Shown here piece by piece: positions 1 through 8,462 of a stretch of DNA of 64,000 bases. The first letter of the stretch is position 1; each line of letters begins with the position of its first letter. A program made the translations under genes and the position numbers. Below the pieces are notes generated by a model. It saw only the letters and a program-made list of their open reading frames with translations, had not been told where the DNA came from and did no database searches. Origin of the DNA: Armatimonadota bacterium (GTDB lineage: Bacteria > Armatimonadota > Fimbriimonadia > Fimbriimonadales > Fimbriimonadaceae); the NCBI GenBank assembly GCA_016223145.1, contig JACRPN010000012.1, positions 186,001-250,000 of the forward strand, read 5' to 3'.

Positions 1-1506
1 CAGCAGAAGCGCGACCTGGTCCTTTCCCGAACCCCGAACGTTGACCCCCGGGGCAGGCGAGTCGAACTTGGGATAGTAAAACCTCCCGGCGCGGAATTCC
101 AGCTCCCCCGCTTGGTCCATCGCTTCGGCGACCGTAAGGGCCGACTCTCCAAAGGTCTCCAGCTCGCTGGGTGCGACTGCGCGTTCATAGGCGGCGCAGA
201 GGAGCTGCTGCTCCAGGATCGTTCGGTTCTCCGGGTTGATGGAGACCGGTTCGTGAGAGGAATCGAGCAGCATTCGGGGGTTGCGCATGAGGAACTGCTC
301 CAACGGGTCGTCTTTGGCGATCAGGATCGCGACGCCATCGCGCTCTCCCCGACCCGCTCGGCCCGCTTGCTGCCAGAAGCTGGCGATCGTGCCCGGATAG
401 CCGTTCATGACCACCGCATCCAGACCGCCCACGTCCACGCCCAGTTCCATGGCGTTCGTGCACGCCAGCGCCAGGATGCGGCCCTCGAAGAGCGCCTGCT
501 CGATCTGCCGGCGCTCATCGGGGGTGTAGCCGCTGCGGTAGCTCTCCACCTTCCCGGGAGGCGTGTCCCCGATCCGTTCGAGAACCTCGCGTGTGTAGCG
601 CAGGACCAGTTCGGCGGCGACTCGCGAACGGCAGAACGCCAGCACTCTGAGGCCCGAATCCACCAGGTTGGCCGTCATTCCCGCCGAAGCATAGTTCGCG
701 CTTTGGCGCCGCCCGGTGTCGTCTTCGGGCGGATTGTAGAAGACGACGGTCTTGCGGCCTTGCGGGGACCCGTCTTCGGCGAGCAGCGTGGGCACGCGTC
801 CCGTCATCTTTCCGAAGAGGTCGATGGGGTTGCCGATGGTGGCGCTGCAGGCGACGATCTGGGGGTGCGCGCCGTGCCACTCGCAGAGCCTGAGCAGCCG
901 CTTCAGGATGCCGGCGACGTGGCACCCGAAAACGCCCCGGTAGGCGTGGAGTTCGTCGATGACGATCAGCCTTAGCGACTTCAGAAACCTGGACCAGTTC
1001 TCGTGCCCTGGGAGGATCCCCACGTGGAGCATGTCCGGGTTGGTCAGGACGATGTTGGCCAACCGTCGGATGGGCCCGCGCTCGGATTGGGGCGTGTCGC
1101 CGTCATAGGTCCCCACGCGCACGGACCTATCCGGCGAAAGCTGAATCAGCTTCCCCAACTGATCTTGGGCCAGCGCCTTCGTCGGGTACATCATCAGAAT
1201 CCGGCAGGCCGGCTCCTCCAGGCAGTGCTGGAGGGCGGGCAGCGCGTAGCACATCGTCTTGCCGCTGTTGGTGCCCGTGACCACCATCACGTCCCTGCGG
1301 CCCATTACGGCATCGAAGGCGTGCGCCTGATGGGAATAGAGGCGGGGAATGCCCATCGCGGCGAGGCGCTCGGCCAGCTTGGGATGCAGGGGGCGCGTCG
1401 GTTCGGCAAACCTGGCGCTCCGTCTGGGGAGCACTTCCGTCGCGGCCACGTCCGGACGCACGCCTGGAATCTGGAGGATGGATTCGAGGAGCGGAAGGTC
1501 CGGCAT
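1..1506 (-). CDS. DEAD/DEAH-box helicase, YprA/MrfA-like (C-terminus beyond window)
   Basis: Superfamily 2 helicase, likely in DNA repair. The reading frame is open from an ATG at 1506 to the window edge, so about 502 residues are visible and the C-terminus is missing. Visible motifs: a Walker A variant TGTNSGKT, the following CYALPAL typical of the YprA group, motif Ib-like TNPDMLH, a DEAH-type box DELH, SAT (motif III), and motif VI QQAGRAGR in the second RecA domain. YprA/MrfA relatives end in a DUF1998 zinc-binding region; that part would lie outside, so the subgroup is an inference. It starts 10 bases after the tatC stop and is probably the last gene of a three-gene minus-strand operon. 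A long plus-strand frame opposite it is a shadow. Confidence 0.85.
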   Translation of the reverse strand, partial: MPDLPLLESILQIPGVRPDVAATEVLPRRSARFAEPTRPLHPKLAERLAAMGIPRLYSHQAHAFDAVMGRRDVMVVTGTNSGKTMCYALPALQHCLEEPACRILMMYPTKALAQDQLGKLIQLSPDRSVRVGTYDGDTPQSERGPIRRLANIVLTNPDMLHVGILPGHENWSRFLKSLRLIVIDELHAYRGVFGCHVAGILKRLLRLCEWHGAHPQIVACSATIGNPIDLFGKMTGRVPTLLAEDGSPQGRKTVVFYNPPEDDTGRRQSANYASAGMTANLVDSGLRVLAFCRSRVAAELVLRYTREVLERIGDTPPGKVESYRSGYTPDERRQIEQALFEGRILALACTNAMELGVDVGGLDAVVMNGYPGTIASFWQQAGRAGRGERDGVAILIAKDDPLEQFLMRNPRMLLDSSHEPVSINPENRTILEQQLLCAAYERAVAPSELETFGESALTVAEAMDQAGELEFRAGRFYYPKFDSPAPGVNVRGSGKDQVALLL

Positions 1507-1516
1507 GGCCGACTCG

Positions 1517-2359
1517 TTAGTCGAGGTCGTCGAGTACTGCCTCGCGCTCGGTTCGCTCCTTCTTCTTCACGGTGAATTTGACCATCATGATGCTGATCAT
1601 CAGCATGATCGAAACGGGCACCGCCATCATCAGCATGCTGAAGATGTCGCCGCTGGGAGTGAGGATCGCCGTGGTGATGAACACGAACACCACCGCGTGC
1701 CGCCAATAGTGGACCAGGGTGTCGGGTCCGATGATCCCGACACGCCCCGCGATGTAGACGACTAGAGGGAGCTGGAAACCCAAGCCGAACGCAAACAGCA
1801 TCTTGATGATGAAGAGGGCCATCGTGCCCGCTTCCTGCAGGACGCCGATGCTCTGATACTCTTCCGTGTAGCTTAGGAACCACTTGAACGTGAGGGGCAG
1901 AATGTACCAAGCGAACACGCATCCCATGAAGAAGAGCACGACGCTCACCGGCGCCAGCATCTTGATGGGCTTCTTCTCGGCTGGTTTGAGCCCGGGAGAG
2001 ATGAACCCCCACAGTTCCAGAATGACCAGCGGCAGTGCGATGCCGAGCCCAATCATGAAGGAGGAGCGGAACTTGAACAAGAACGGCGCGGTGGCCCCGA
2101 ACCACTTTTCATCCCAGACGAAGCCGGGATGCGTCCTCGCATATTCCCGAACGCTGGTCTCGAAGATCTGATTGATCGAGTTGTAGAGCCAGGGCTGAAG
2201 GAACCAACCGATCAGCCATCCCCCCGTGATATAGATCAGGACGCGGACGATTCGGTCGCGAAGCTCCCCGATGTGTTCGCCCAATGGCATGCGAAACTCC
2301 TCTGGGTCGCCAGAGGAGTTTCGCAATTTCTTCTTTCGGTTTTTGATAGCCAGGGGCAT
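1517..2359 (-). CDS. tatC: Sec-independent protein translocase TatC
   Basis: Core membrane subunit of the twin-arginine translocase, which recognises RR signal peptides and exports folded proteins. 280 residues, normal for TatC. A basic N-terminus is followed by the signature MPLGEHIGELRDRIVR, then hydrophobic segments consistent with six membrane spans, including a conserved FGLGFQLPLVV stretch. No tatA/tatB gene is visible here. Likely clients in this window are ActB and the DUF1501/DUF1800 proteins, all of which have RR-type N-termini. The start at 2359 is an ATG 15 bases after the upstream stop; no strong Shine-Dalgarno sequence is seen, so coupling to the upstream gene is possible. Confidence 0.96.
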   Translation of the reverse strand: MPLAIKNRKKKLRNSSGDPEEFRMPLGEHIGELRDRIVRVLIYITGGWLIGWFLQPWLYNSINQIFETSVREYARTHPGFVWDEKWFGATAPFLFKFRSSFMIGLGIALPLVILELWGFISPGLKPAEKKPIKMLAPVSVVLFFMGCVFAWYILPLTFKWFLSYTEEYQSIGVLQEAGTMALFIIKMLFAFGLGFQLPLVVYIAGRVGIIGPDTLVHYWRHAVVFVFITTAILTPSGDIFSMLMMAVPVSIMLMISIMMVKFTVKKKERTEREAVLDDLD

Positions 2360-2374
2360 GGTCGCCCGCTGATT

Positions 2375-3850
2375 TTACTGCTCAAGGATCATTGTTAACT
2401 TGATCCGAAGTCGAACGAGCTGGTTTCCGCCCGCCATTCCACCGCCCGCACGGCCCTGTGGGGCTCCGCCTTGCGGCGGTCCGCCCGCGCCCGGAGGGCC
2501 TCCAAAACGGCCGCCCGGAGGTCCGCTGCCGGCTGGAGGACCAAACTGTCCCGGAGGAGGCCCGAAGCCGCCGCGGCCGCCACCCTGGCCGCTCTGCGCG
2601 AGCAACAACGCGCCGCCGTCGTCATCGGGACCGCCACGTCGTCCGGGGCCACGCCCGCCAGCCTGGTTGCCCTGCCCGCCCGCGGGTCCGGTCGGGCCGC
2701 CCGTGGCGATCACAGCGCCCTGGGTGTCCAGCGTTACGTCGATCTCGGTGCGGATCGGTATGCCCAGGTCCATGGCGAAATAGACGATCTGTTCGAGCGA
2801 CATCTTCTCGCCGCCCATGCCTTCTTTGCTGACGCCAGGCTTGGCCTTCATCGGCTCGGAGGTAAGGATGTAACGGAGCTTGGCGCAGGGGTGGCCAGAC
2901 TCCCACTCCGCGCCCACGAACTCGCCTCGCAAGGGGATTCGCGTGGTGGTCTTGTTCGCCTCAAAGTACTTTTCGAGGTCGATGTCCGGCAACTGGAAGA
3001 CGCCACCGAACGGGGTTCCCGGCTTGATCGGGTCCGTGGGGAGCACGGGCATCGGAATCAACATGTACTCGTTGACCCTGCCGCCCGAGCCGCCAAACGG
3101 GTTCACGAAGATCGGGATCGTACCGAACTGCTCGACGCCCGTATCCGAGAGCCGCTGGTAGATCGAGCCGAAATCAGAGTCCTGGACAAGCATGCCCTGA
3201 CTCACCGATCCGTCAACTCTTTGCATCAACCTGAAGAAAACGGAGTCGCGGCCCTTGAGGGACATCGGCGTCAGTCGGAGGAGGCCGTCGCCGTTGCCGT
3301 AGGTGTTGTCGATGGAGTACTGATAGCGGAAATGGTCAGCGTCAAGCGGGAGTTCGGCAGACCGGCCGCCAGCGCGGGCTTGTTGCTCGCTGATGGTGTT
3401 GACCGTGCCTTTGGCTTCGACATTGTAGACCAGCTTCTGGCCGTTCCTCCACTTATAGCGAAGCGTGAAGCCATCCTCGGGCATCTTGATCGAGGCGGAG
3501 TTAGCCACGGTCACGTTCACTGAGGTCCGGTCCATCACCTTGGGCCGATCCGTGCCCGAATAGAGCACGAACTCGAGCTTGTGGCGGCCGTCCGTGATCT
3601 TGCGCGCCTTGGTGTCCAGGGCGTATTCGCTGTATTCGCCCTTTTCGGCGAGCGTCGTGGCCTCGATGAACTTGCCATCCACATAGATTCCAACAAATCC
3701 GTCTTCAGGCACGCTGTTCTTGGGCAAGAGCACCCTGACGACTTCCTTCACCTTGGCGTCGTTCGCTGGGCGAACGATGGTGAAGGGCGCCTGTGACAGT
3801 GCGCTAGCGGCCCAGGCCGTTGCGGCAACAATTCCAATCCATCGCTTCAT
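2375..3850 (-). CDS. Secreted protein with N-terminal Ig-like region and Gly/Pro-rich tail
   Basis: 491 residues; no enzyme family recognised. The ATG at 3850 is preferred over one 60 bases upstream because GGAGG lies about 8 bases before it and because it yields a clean signal peptide (MKRWIGIVAATAWAASALSQA). Residues about 20-120 resemble a bacterial Ig-like domain (IVRPANDAKVKEVVRV, VGIYVDGKFIEA, DGRHKLEFVLY). The middle (LRYKWRNGQKLVYNVEAKG) resembles large exported proteins of unknown function that begin with a conserved lipid- or ligand-binding-like beta region. The last 90 residues are a low-complexity run of G, P, Q and R, followed by a short ordered end (NQLVRLRIKLTMILEQ). First gene of the operon that continues into tatC. 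Function unknown. Confidence 0.8.
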   Translation of the reverse strand: MKRWIGIVAATAWAASALSQAPFTIVRPANDAKVKEVVRVLLPKNSVPEDGFVGIYVDGKFIEATTLAEKGEYSEYALDTKARKITDGRHKLEFVLYSGTDRPKVMDRTSVNVTVANSASIKMPEDGFTLRYKWRNGQKLVYNVEAKGTVNTISEQQARAGGRSAELPLDADHFRYQYSIDNTYGNGDGLLRLTPMSLKGRDSVFFRLMQRVDGSVSQGMLVQDSDFGSIYQRLSDTGVEQFGTIPIFVNPFGGSGGRVNEYMLIPMPVLPTDPIKPGTPFGGVFQLPDIDLEKYFEANKTTTRIPLRGEFVGAEWESGHPCAKLRYILTSEPMKAKPGVSKEGMGGEKMSLEQIVYFAMDLGIPIRTEIDVTLDTQGAVIATGGPTGPAGGQGNQAGGRGPGRRGGPDDDGGALLLAQSGQGGGRGGFGPPPGQFGPPAGSGPPGGRFGGPPGAGGPPQGGAPQGRAGGGMAGGNQLVRLRIKLTMILEQ

Positions 3851-3954
3851 GAGCGGGTCCTCCGATACAAACAGACGCGGACAGGCTGGCCTGCCGTTCG
3901 CGGTTGACAAACATTATGACGCTATTCGCGTGCGGGAGAGTCACATGCGGGAAG

Positions 3955-4156
3955 TGAAGTGATGAGGGGATGAGGGGGAAGAGAGGGTGAGTCGGGGAAC
4001 GATGAACCGTGGAGGGTGACGGATGCTTGGGGCATGGTAAATCGTGAAGGGTGCGTGGCGGACTTTGAAAGGTGAACTGGACTCAGATCTCCTCGTTTGC
4101 CATTCGCCATTCGTCTTTCGGCATGCCGCATTCGCTCTTCGCCTTTCGCTTCGCCG
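3955..4156. repeat. Intergenic low-complexity microrepeats upstream of pcrA
   Basis: The 362-base gap between the divergent genes (3851-4212) has no convincing gene. It holds two kinds of short imperfect repeat: GATGAGGGG-like units near 3960-4000 and a string of CATTCGCC/TCTTTCG/CGCCTTTCGC units at 4101-4156. The same word types recur in other gaps of this window (7185, 25866, 37444, 40527, 48318, 54290, 60832). Confidence 0.6.
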
Positions 4157-4212
4157 TTTTCGGGGAAAACCGGCGTCCCAGCAGCCCGCCAACGTTCCAT
4201 AATAGTAACCCT

Positions 4213-6432
4213 ATGCCTACCTCTTCGACCCTCCTGGACCTCAACGCAGAGCAACGCGAAGCCGTCGAGCATCCCGGTGGGCCGATTCTCGTCTTTGCCG
4301 GGGCAGGCTCGGGCAAAACGAGGGTCATCACGTGCCGCATCGCACGGCTTCTGGAGCAGGGCGTTCCGGCACATCGGATCTTGGCGGTCACCTTCACGAA
4401 CAAGGCGGCCCGTGAGATGCGCGAGCGCATCGAGCACATGGTGGGCGACACCTCAAAGAACCTCTGGATGGGCACCTTTCACTCGATTGCCAGCAAGCTG
4501 CTGCGCATCGAGGGACGGTCGATCGGGCTCGACCCGGGATTCGTGATCTACGACGACGGCGACCAGGTTGGCCTGGTCAAAGAGATCCTCAAGCGCAAGA
4601 ACCTTGACGAGAAGTCGATCAACGCCCGAGGAGTCCTGAACGAAATCAGTTCCGCCAAGGAAAAGCTGCTCTCGCCAAACGATTACCAAAGTAAAGCCTC
4701 CGGGTTTTTCGAGCGCGTCGCGGCGGAGGTCTACGAGGAGTACGCCGCTCAGCTTCGCAAGGCCAATGCGCTCGATTTCGACGACCTGCTCTTCTGGACC
4801 GTGCGCCTCCTCCAGCAACGCGAAGACGTGAGGGAGAAGTATCAGGAGCGGTTCCTCCACGTGATGGTGGACGAGTATCAGGACGTGAATAGGGCCCAAT
4901 GCGAGATGGTCCGCCTATTTGCCGGGCGGCATCAGAACGTCATGGTGGTGGGCGACGACGACCAGAGCATCTACGCTTGGCGCGGAGCGGACGTGAAACT
5001 GATTCTGGGTTTTAGCGGCGAGTGGCCCGACGTCAAGGTCGTCAAGCTGCAACAGAACTACCGGTCCACCGGCAACATCCTCTCAGCGGCCAATGCGGTG
5101 ATACAGCGCAACCGGTCGCGCGCGAGCAAGCAGCTTTGGACTCAGAACGGCGAGGGCGCCAAGCTGACCTGGCTTGAAGTGGGCACTGAGATGGACGAGG
5201 CGATGACGGTCGCCGATTCGGTGATGAACGACGTTCGGACCGGCAGGCGCGCTTACAAGGACTTTGCGGTGCTCTACCGCACCAACGCGCAGAGCCGCGT
5301 GCTTGAAGAGGCGTTCCTGACGCTCCGCATCCCGCATGTGCTGGTGGGTGGGCAGAGGTTCTATGAGCGAAAGGAGGTCAAAGACATGCTGGCTTACCTC
5401 CGCCTCACGCTGAACGCTGCCGACGATGTTTCTTTTCGGCGCGTGATAAACGTACCTGCACGCGGTTTTGGAGCTGGGAGCCTCAGCTTGGTGGACGATG
5501 CCGCCCGGGCAAACAGCCTGTCCTTGCTGGATTCGCTTCGCCGGGAAGACGTGCAGCACAGCCTACCGAAAAAAACTCTTGTCGGTGCGCAACGCTTCCT
5601 TTCGGCCATCGATGAGGCAGGCAGGATCGCTGCAGGCAGCGAGGTGAGCGCGGTCTTGAAGCATCTGATGGGTGCTTCGGGCTACCTCGACGAACTCAAG
5701 GCGGAGCGAAGCCACGACTCGGAAAGCCGCCTCGAAAACTTGCAGGAGCTGCTCAATGTGACCGCCCAATACGACGCGACCGCCGAGGACGGGCCTTCGC
5801 TGGCGGAGTTTCTCGAGAATGTAGCCCTCGTCTCAGACGTCGACATGGCGGACACTTCCGGCGACGCGGTGACGCTCATGACCTTGCATACGGCGAAGGG
5901 CCTGGAATTCAAGTCTGTTTTCTTGGTCGGCATGGAAGAGGGCGTGTTTCCCCACTCTCGGTCGCTGGGTTCGGATCACGAGATCGAGGAGGAGCGCAGG
6001 CTTTGCTATGTCGGAATGACGCGAGCGCGAGAGGAGCTGAACCTGGTGCATGCCCATCGGCGCTCGCTCTACGGACAGCCCACCTTCAGCCGGCCGTCGC
6101 GGTTTCTCTCCGAGATCCCGCCGGAACTGGTCAGTTCGGGTTCTGGCTCGAGGCCCGCGCCCGACATTCGCAGGGTCGTCCCAGATCGGACCGGAAGCTA
6201 CGGCGTCGTCGAGGCGCCGTCAGCCCGAGCCGCCCAAGAACTCTCGCTTCGAAGCCCTTCCTGGAAACCGCCGTTTGAGGTGGGGCAGAAGGTGCGCCAC
6301 GCCAAGTTCGGGATGGGGGTCGTGGTGGCTTGCAGCCCGCTGAAAGACGACGCCGAGGTGACCGTTGCCTTTCCAGGTGTGACCGGCATCAAGAAGTTGG
6401 TGCAAGGACTGGCGAAACTTGAAGGGGCCTAG
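4213..6432 (+). CDS. pcrA: UvrD/PcrA-type 3'-5' DNA helicase
   Basis: Superfamily 1A ATP-dependent helicase for nucleotide excision repair, replication-fork restart and removal of recombinase. 739 residues, the usual PcrA length. Visible: Q motif region LNAEQREAV, Walker A GAGSGKT (residues 30-36), TFTNKAAREM (Ia), DEYQD (II), VGDDDQSIYAWRGAD (III), QNYRST (IV), TAKGLEF (V) and YVGMTRAR (VI). The last 50 residues (FEVGQKVRHAKFGMGVVV) form the Tudor-like end found in PcrA/UvrD that contacts RNA polymerase. The ATG at 4213 begins exactly where homology begins; the 47 upstream in-frame codons are repeat-derived intergenic sequence. It differs from the AddA-like helicase at 51828, which lacks this tail. 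Confidence 0.96.
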   Translation: MPTSSTLLDLNAEQREAVEHPGGPILVFAGAGSGKTRVITCRIARLLEQGVPAHRILAVTFTNKAAREMRERIEHMVGDTSKNLWMGTFHSIASKLLRIEGRSIGLDPGFVIYDDGDQVGLVKEILKRKNLDEKSINARGVLNEISSAKEKLLSPNDYQSKASGFFERVAAEVYEEYAAQLRKANALDFDDLLFWTVRLLQQREDVREKYQERFLHVMVDEYQDVNRAQCEMVRLFAGRHQNVMVVGDDDQSIYAWRGADVKLILGFSGEWPDVKVVKLQQNYRSTGNILSAANAVIQRNRSRASKQLWTQNGEGAKLTWLEVGTEMDEAMTVADSVMNDVRTGRRAYKDFAVLYRTNAQSRVLEEAFLTLRIPHVLVGGQRFYERKEVKDMLAYLRLTLNAADDVSFRRVINVPARGFGAGSLSLVDDAARANSLSLLDSLRREDVQHSLPKKTLVGAQRFLSAIDEAGRIAAGSEVSAVLKHLMGASGYLDELKAERSHDSESRLENLQELLNVTAQYDATAEDGPSLAEFLENVALVSDVDMADTSGDAVTLMTLHTAKGLEFKSVFLVGMEEGVFPHSRSLGSDHEIEEERRLCYVGMTRAREELNLVHAHRRSLYGQPTFSRPSRFLSEIPPELVSSGSGSRPAPDIRRVVPDRTGSYGVVEAPSARAAQELSLRSPSWKPPFEVGQKVRHAKFGMGVVVACSPLKDDAEVTVAFPGVTGIKKLVQGLAKLEGA

Positions 6433-6526
6433 GGTTGTCCTCCATGGGCGAGCACAAGGGCCAGGCCCGGGGCAGGGTCCTGCCTGTATTCGGTCACGAG
6501 AATCCAATGCATCGCAAAGCTCCGAA

Positions 6527-6606
6527 GGCCCAACGGGCCGACCTTTTGAAGCGAAGGGCGAAACCCTGGTGCCAGGCGCCCGAAGATCTCCCAGCCCTGT
6601 AAGGGC
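6527..6606. repeat. Short palindromes (REP-like) before the lipoprotein gene
   Basis: Two compact inverted repeats with three-base loops: GGCCC-AAC-GGGCC at 6527-6539 and GCCCT-GTA-AGGGC at 6594-6606. They resemble extragenic palindromes more than a promoter, and the second overlaps the proposed N-terminal coding region of the next gene. Confidence 0.45.
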
Positions 6607-7174
6607 GGCCTACCGCGCCCTGCTATGGCTCCCGACGCTGGCGATCGGCCCGATAGGCTGCGGATCGAGCGACGACCTCATGCCGCTCAACGAGGGCAAG
6701 GCTTGGACCTACAAGGTCTTCAACGGCTACGCGACCGTCATCGACGAATTCAAGGTGCATAAAAGGCTCTCGGTGGCGGGGGTCAGCGGATGGCAGATCA
6801 ACGGGAGCCTCGGGCAGCATCGAATGGCCTGGTCGGGGAACGATCTGCTCTGTGAGCGAACCCCTAACGCGCGATTCGTTCCGCCTCTGCTGCTTGCCGT
6901 TCGGGGATCAGAGAAGGCCAAGCGAACCTGGAAAGGACGCTTTGAGTCTCAGGGCCAGGTGTGGCAGGCCGAAGGGACGTTCGAACAGGGCCAAGACAAG
7001 GTCAAGATCGCGGCTCGCTCTTTTCAGACCACGAAAACCCGTATCGTCCTTAGGTGGCCCGGGCACCGCACCGAGCTCATTAGTTGGTTTGCGCCTGGAA
7101 CCGGTCTGATCAAGCAGGAGCAGCGGACCGACGACCAACTGGACCTGAGTTTGGAGTTCCTGAGCTCGCGGTGA
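6569..7174 (+). CDS. Putative lipoprotein of unknown function
   Basis: About 201 residues from a GTG at 6569. The N-terminus has a basic start, a hydrophobic stretch (LLWLPTLAIGPIGC) and a cysteine that could be lipid-modified; the residue at -3 of the box is not ideal, so lipidation is uncertain. The rest (MPLNEGKAWTYKV, ISWFAPGTGLIKQEQ) has the pattern seen in small bacterial proteins that open with a beta strand containing G.W.Y and close with F.PG.G.v. The start is uncertain: the frame stays open back into the pcrA stop, and the interval contains REP-like palindromes. No clear Shine-Dalgarno sequence precedes the GTG. No function can be assigned. Confidence 0.6.
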   Translation: MPGARRSPSPVRAAYRALLWLPTLAIGPIGCGSSDDLMPLNEGKAWTYKVFNGYATVIDEFKVHKRLSVAGVSGWQINGSLGQHRMAWSGNDLLCERTPNARFVPPLLLAVRGSEKAKRTWKGRFESQGQVWQAEGTFEQGQDKVKIAARSFQTTKTRIVLRWPGHRTELISWFAPGTGLIKQEQRTDDQLDLSLEFLSSR

Positions 7175-7184
7175 AAGGGACAAA

Positions 7185-7546
7185 GGGACTGAGGGAGGAT
7201 GGGACTAAGGGACGGGGGAACGGCTGATCACCGACTCGTCAAAGAGGATGCAGGGCACTGGCGTGGGCAGGCGCGTCTACCGATCATTCTCTAGGGCGCG
7301 ACCTGAGAGGAAACGAGAATCCGGGAAGTGGCCGCAAGGCAAATCACAGCAGCCCGTGCCCTTGGTTGGGAGAGTCCTGAAGCCGATGGCGCCCAGGCGT
7401 CTGGCCTGGGCTGCTCCATTTCGACCTCGCAGCTCGCCGAAGCGGCGAGCCCTGAAACAGGACCGAAAGGGCGGGCCCCGAAGAAGACAGTCTTGGGCCC
7501 CAGACCCGCACGGAGCCATACTGCACATACCGCACCGAGAAGACCC
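7185..7546. repeat. Gap with microrepeats and two hairpins
   Basis: No gene is supported here. Bases 7185-7222 are GGGAC-based repeats. Hairpins are visible at 7391-7411 (GCCCAGG ... CCTGGGC) and 7433-7449 (CTCGCCG-AAG-CGGCGAG). They look like extragenic palindromes; no T-run follows either. Confidence 0.5.
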
Positions 7547-8236
7547 ATGGAACCTCTGCCCACTCGCGAGCACCGACTGATAACGCTCAAGGACGTCAAA
7601 TCGAACCCGAAGGTCCGGAGCCTCATCGACGCTGCCAACAACCTTCTCAAGGCGATGGGCTATACGGAGCACGGGCACCGGCACGTCGGCGTCGTGTCGC
7701 ACATCACCCGCTATATCATGGAAAACATCGGCGCTGAGGACCGAGAGGTCGAGCTCTCGATGATCGCGGCCTACCTTCACGACATTGGTAACTGCGTCAA
7801 TCGCGAAAGCCATCCGCTAACAGGCGCGAACATGGCCTTTACGTTACTAAACGAGATGGGCATGGACCCAGTGGAGATAGGACCGATCCTCGGCGCGATC
7901 GGCAACCACGAGGAGATGACCGGCATCCCGATCAGCGCGATGTCGGCCGCGCTCATTCTCGCCGACAAGAGCGACGTTCACAAGACACGGGTTCAGAACC
8001 CGATTATGGAGTCGTTCGACATCCATGACCGCGTGAATTACGCGGTGAACAAGAGCCGAGTTGAGATGTCGAATTCGCCTCAGACTATTGAGTTGGTGCT
8101 TGAGATCGACACGGAATTTGCGACCGTGATGGAGTACTTCGAGATCTTCCTTTCGCGCATGGTGATGTGCCGTCGCGCGGCCGACACCCTCGGGTACCGG
8201 TTCTTCTTAAGCGTGAACGGCGTCCGTTTGGAGTAG
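7547..8236 (+). CDS. HD-domain phosphohydrolase
   Basis: Metal-dependent phosphohydrolase of the HD superfamily; the substrate is unknown (nucleotides or cyclic nucleotides are common in the family). 229 residues from ATG 7547, with GAGAAG a few bases upstream. Metal ligands follow the H...HD...D pattern: GHRHVGVVSHI (first His), AAYLHDIGN (the HD pair) and LADKSDVH (last Asp). A C-terminal region of about 70 residues follows the HD fold. The frame extends 73 codons upstream, but that part is hairpin-rich intergenic sequence. It stands alone, without an obvious operon partner. Confidence 0.85.
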   Translation: MEPLPTREHRLITLKDVKSNPKVRSLIDAANNLLKAMGYTEHGHRHVGVVSHITRYIMENIGAEDREVELSMIAAYLHDIGNCVNRESHPLTGANMAFTLLNEMGMDPVEIGPILGAIGNHEEMTGIPISAMSAALILADKSDVHKTRVQNPIMESFDIHDRVNYAVNKSRVEMSNSPQTIELVLEIDTEFATVMEYFEIFLSRMVMCRRAADTLGYRFFLSVNGVRLE

Positions 8237-8284
8237 CGACGGCCCGTGTAAGGCGGTGAAGCTGCATCAAGGTGGTTGAAATGT

Positions 8285-8364
8285 CTCCATCTTGGAAGAG
8301 GCGGCGGCATCAAGAGGGAATCTCGCGGTTCAGAGCCTCCACCTCGAAAGAGGAGGAGGCATCC
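8285..8364. repeat. Tandem palindromic units between convergent genes
   Basis: Two related copies of about 27 bases start at 8285 and 8337. Each begins CTCCA and ends GGCATC, with an internal GAAAGAGG/GGAAGAGG core; the second forms a stem CCTCC...GGAGG. They lie in the 226-base gap between the HD gene (plus) and the PEP-CTERM gene (minus). Confidence 0.5.
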
Positions 8365-8407
8365 AAATCCGCTGTCCCCAGACACATTGCCACAGATTCA
8401 AATGATG

Positions 8408-8439
8408 AAGGGGCGGCAATCCGAAGATCGCCGCCCCTT
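8408..8439 (-). terminator. Probable terminator of the PEP-CTERM gene
   Basis: Eleven-base stem AAGGGGCGGC ... GCCGCCCCTT with a ten-base loop, 24 bases beyond the minus-strand stop at 8463. On the minus strand it is followed by TCATCATTT, a weak T-rich tail. Confidence 0.6.
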
Positions 8440-8462
8440 CCATGTCTCTTCGACGGAATGGG

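Noticed and set aside
112-975. 287-codon plus-strand frame at the window start
   Set aside because: Opposite the helicase, whose motifs VI and DELH are read on the minus strand. The plus-strand product has shadow composition.
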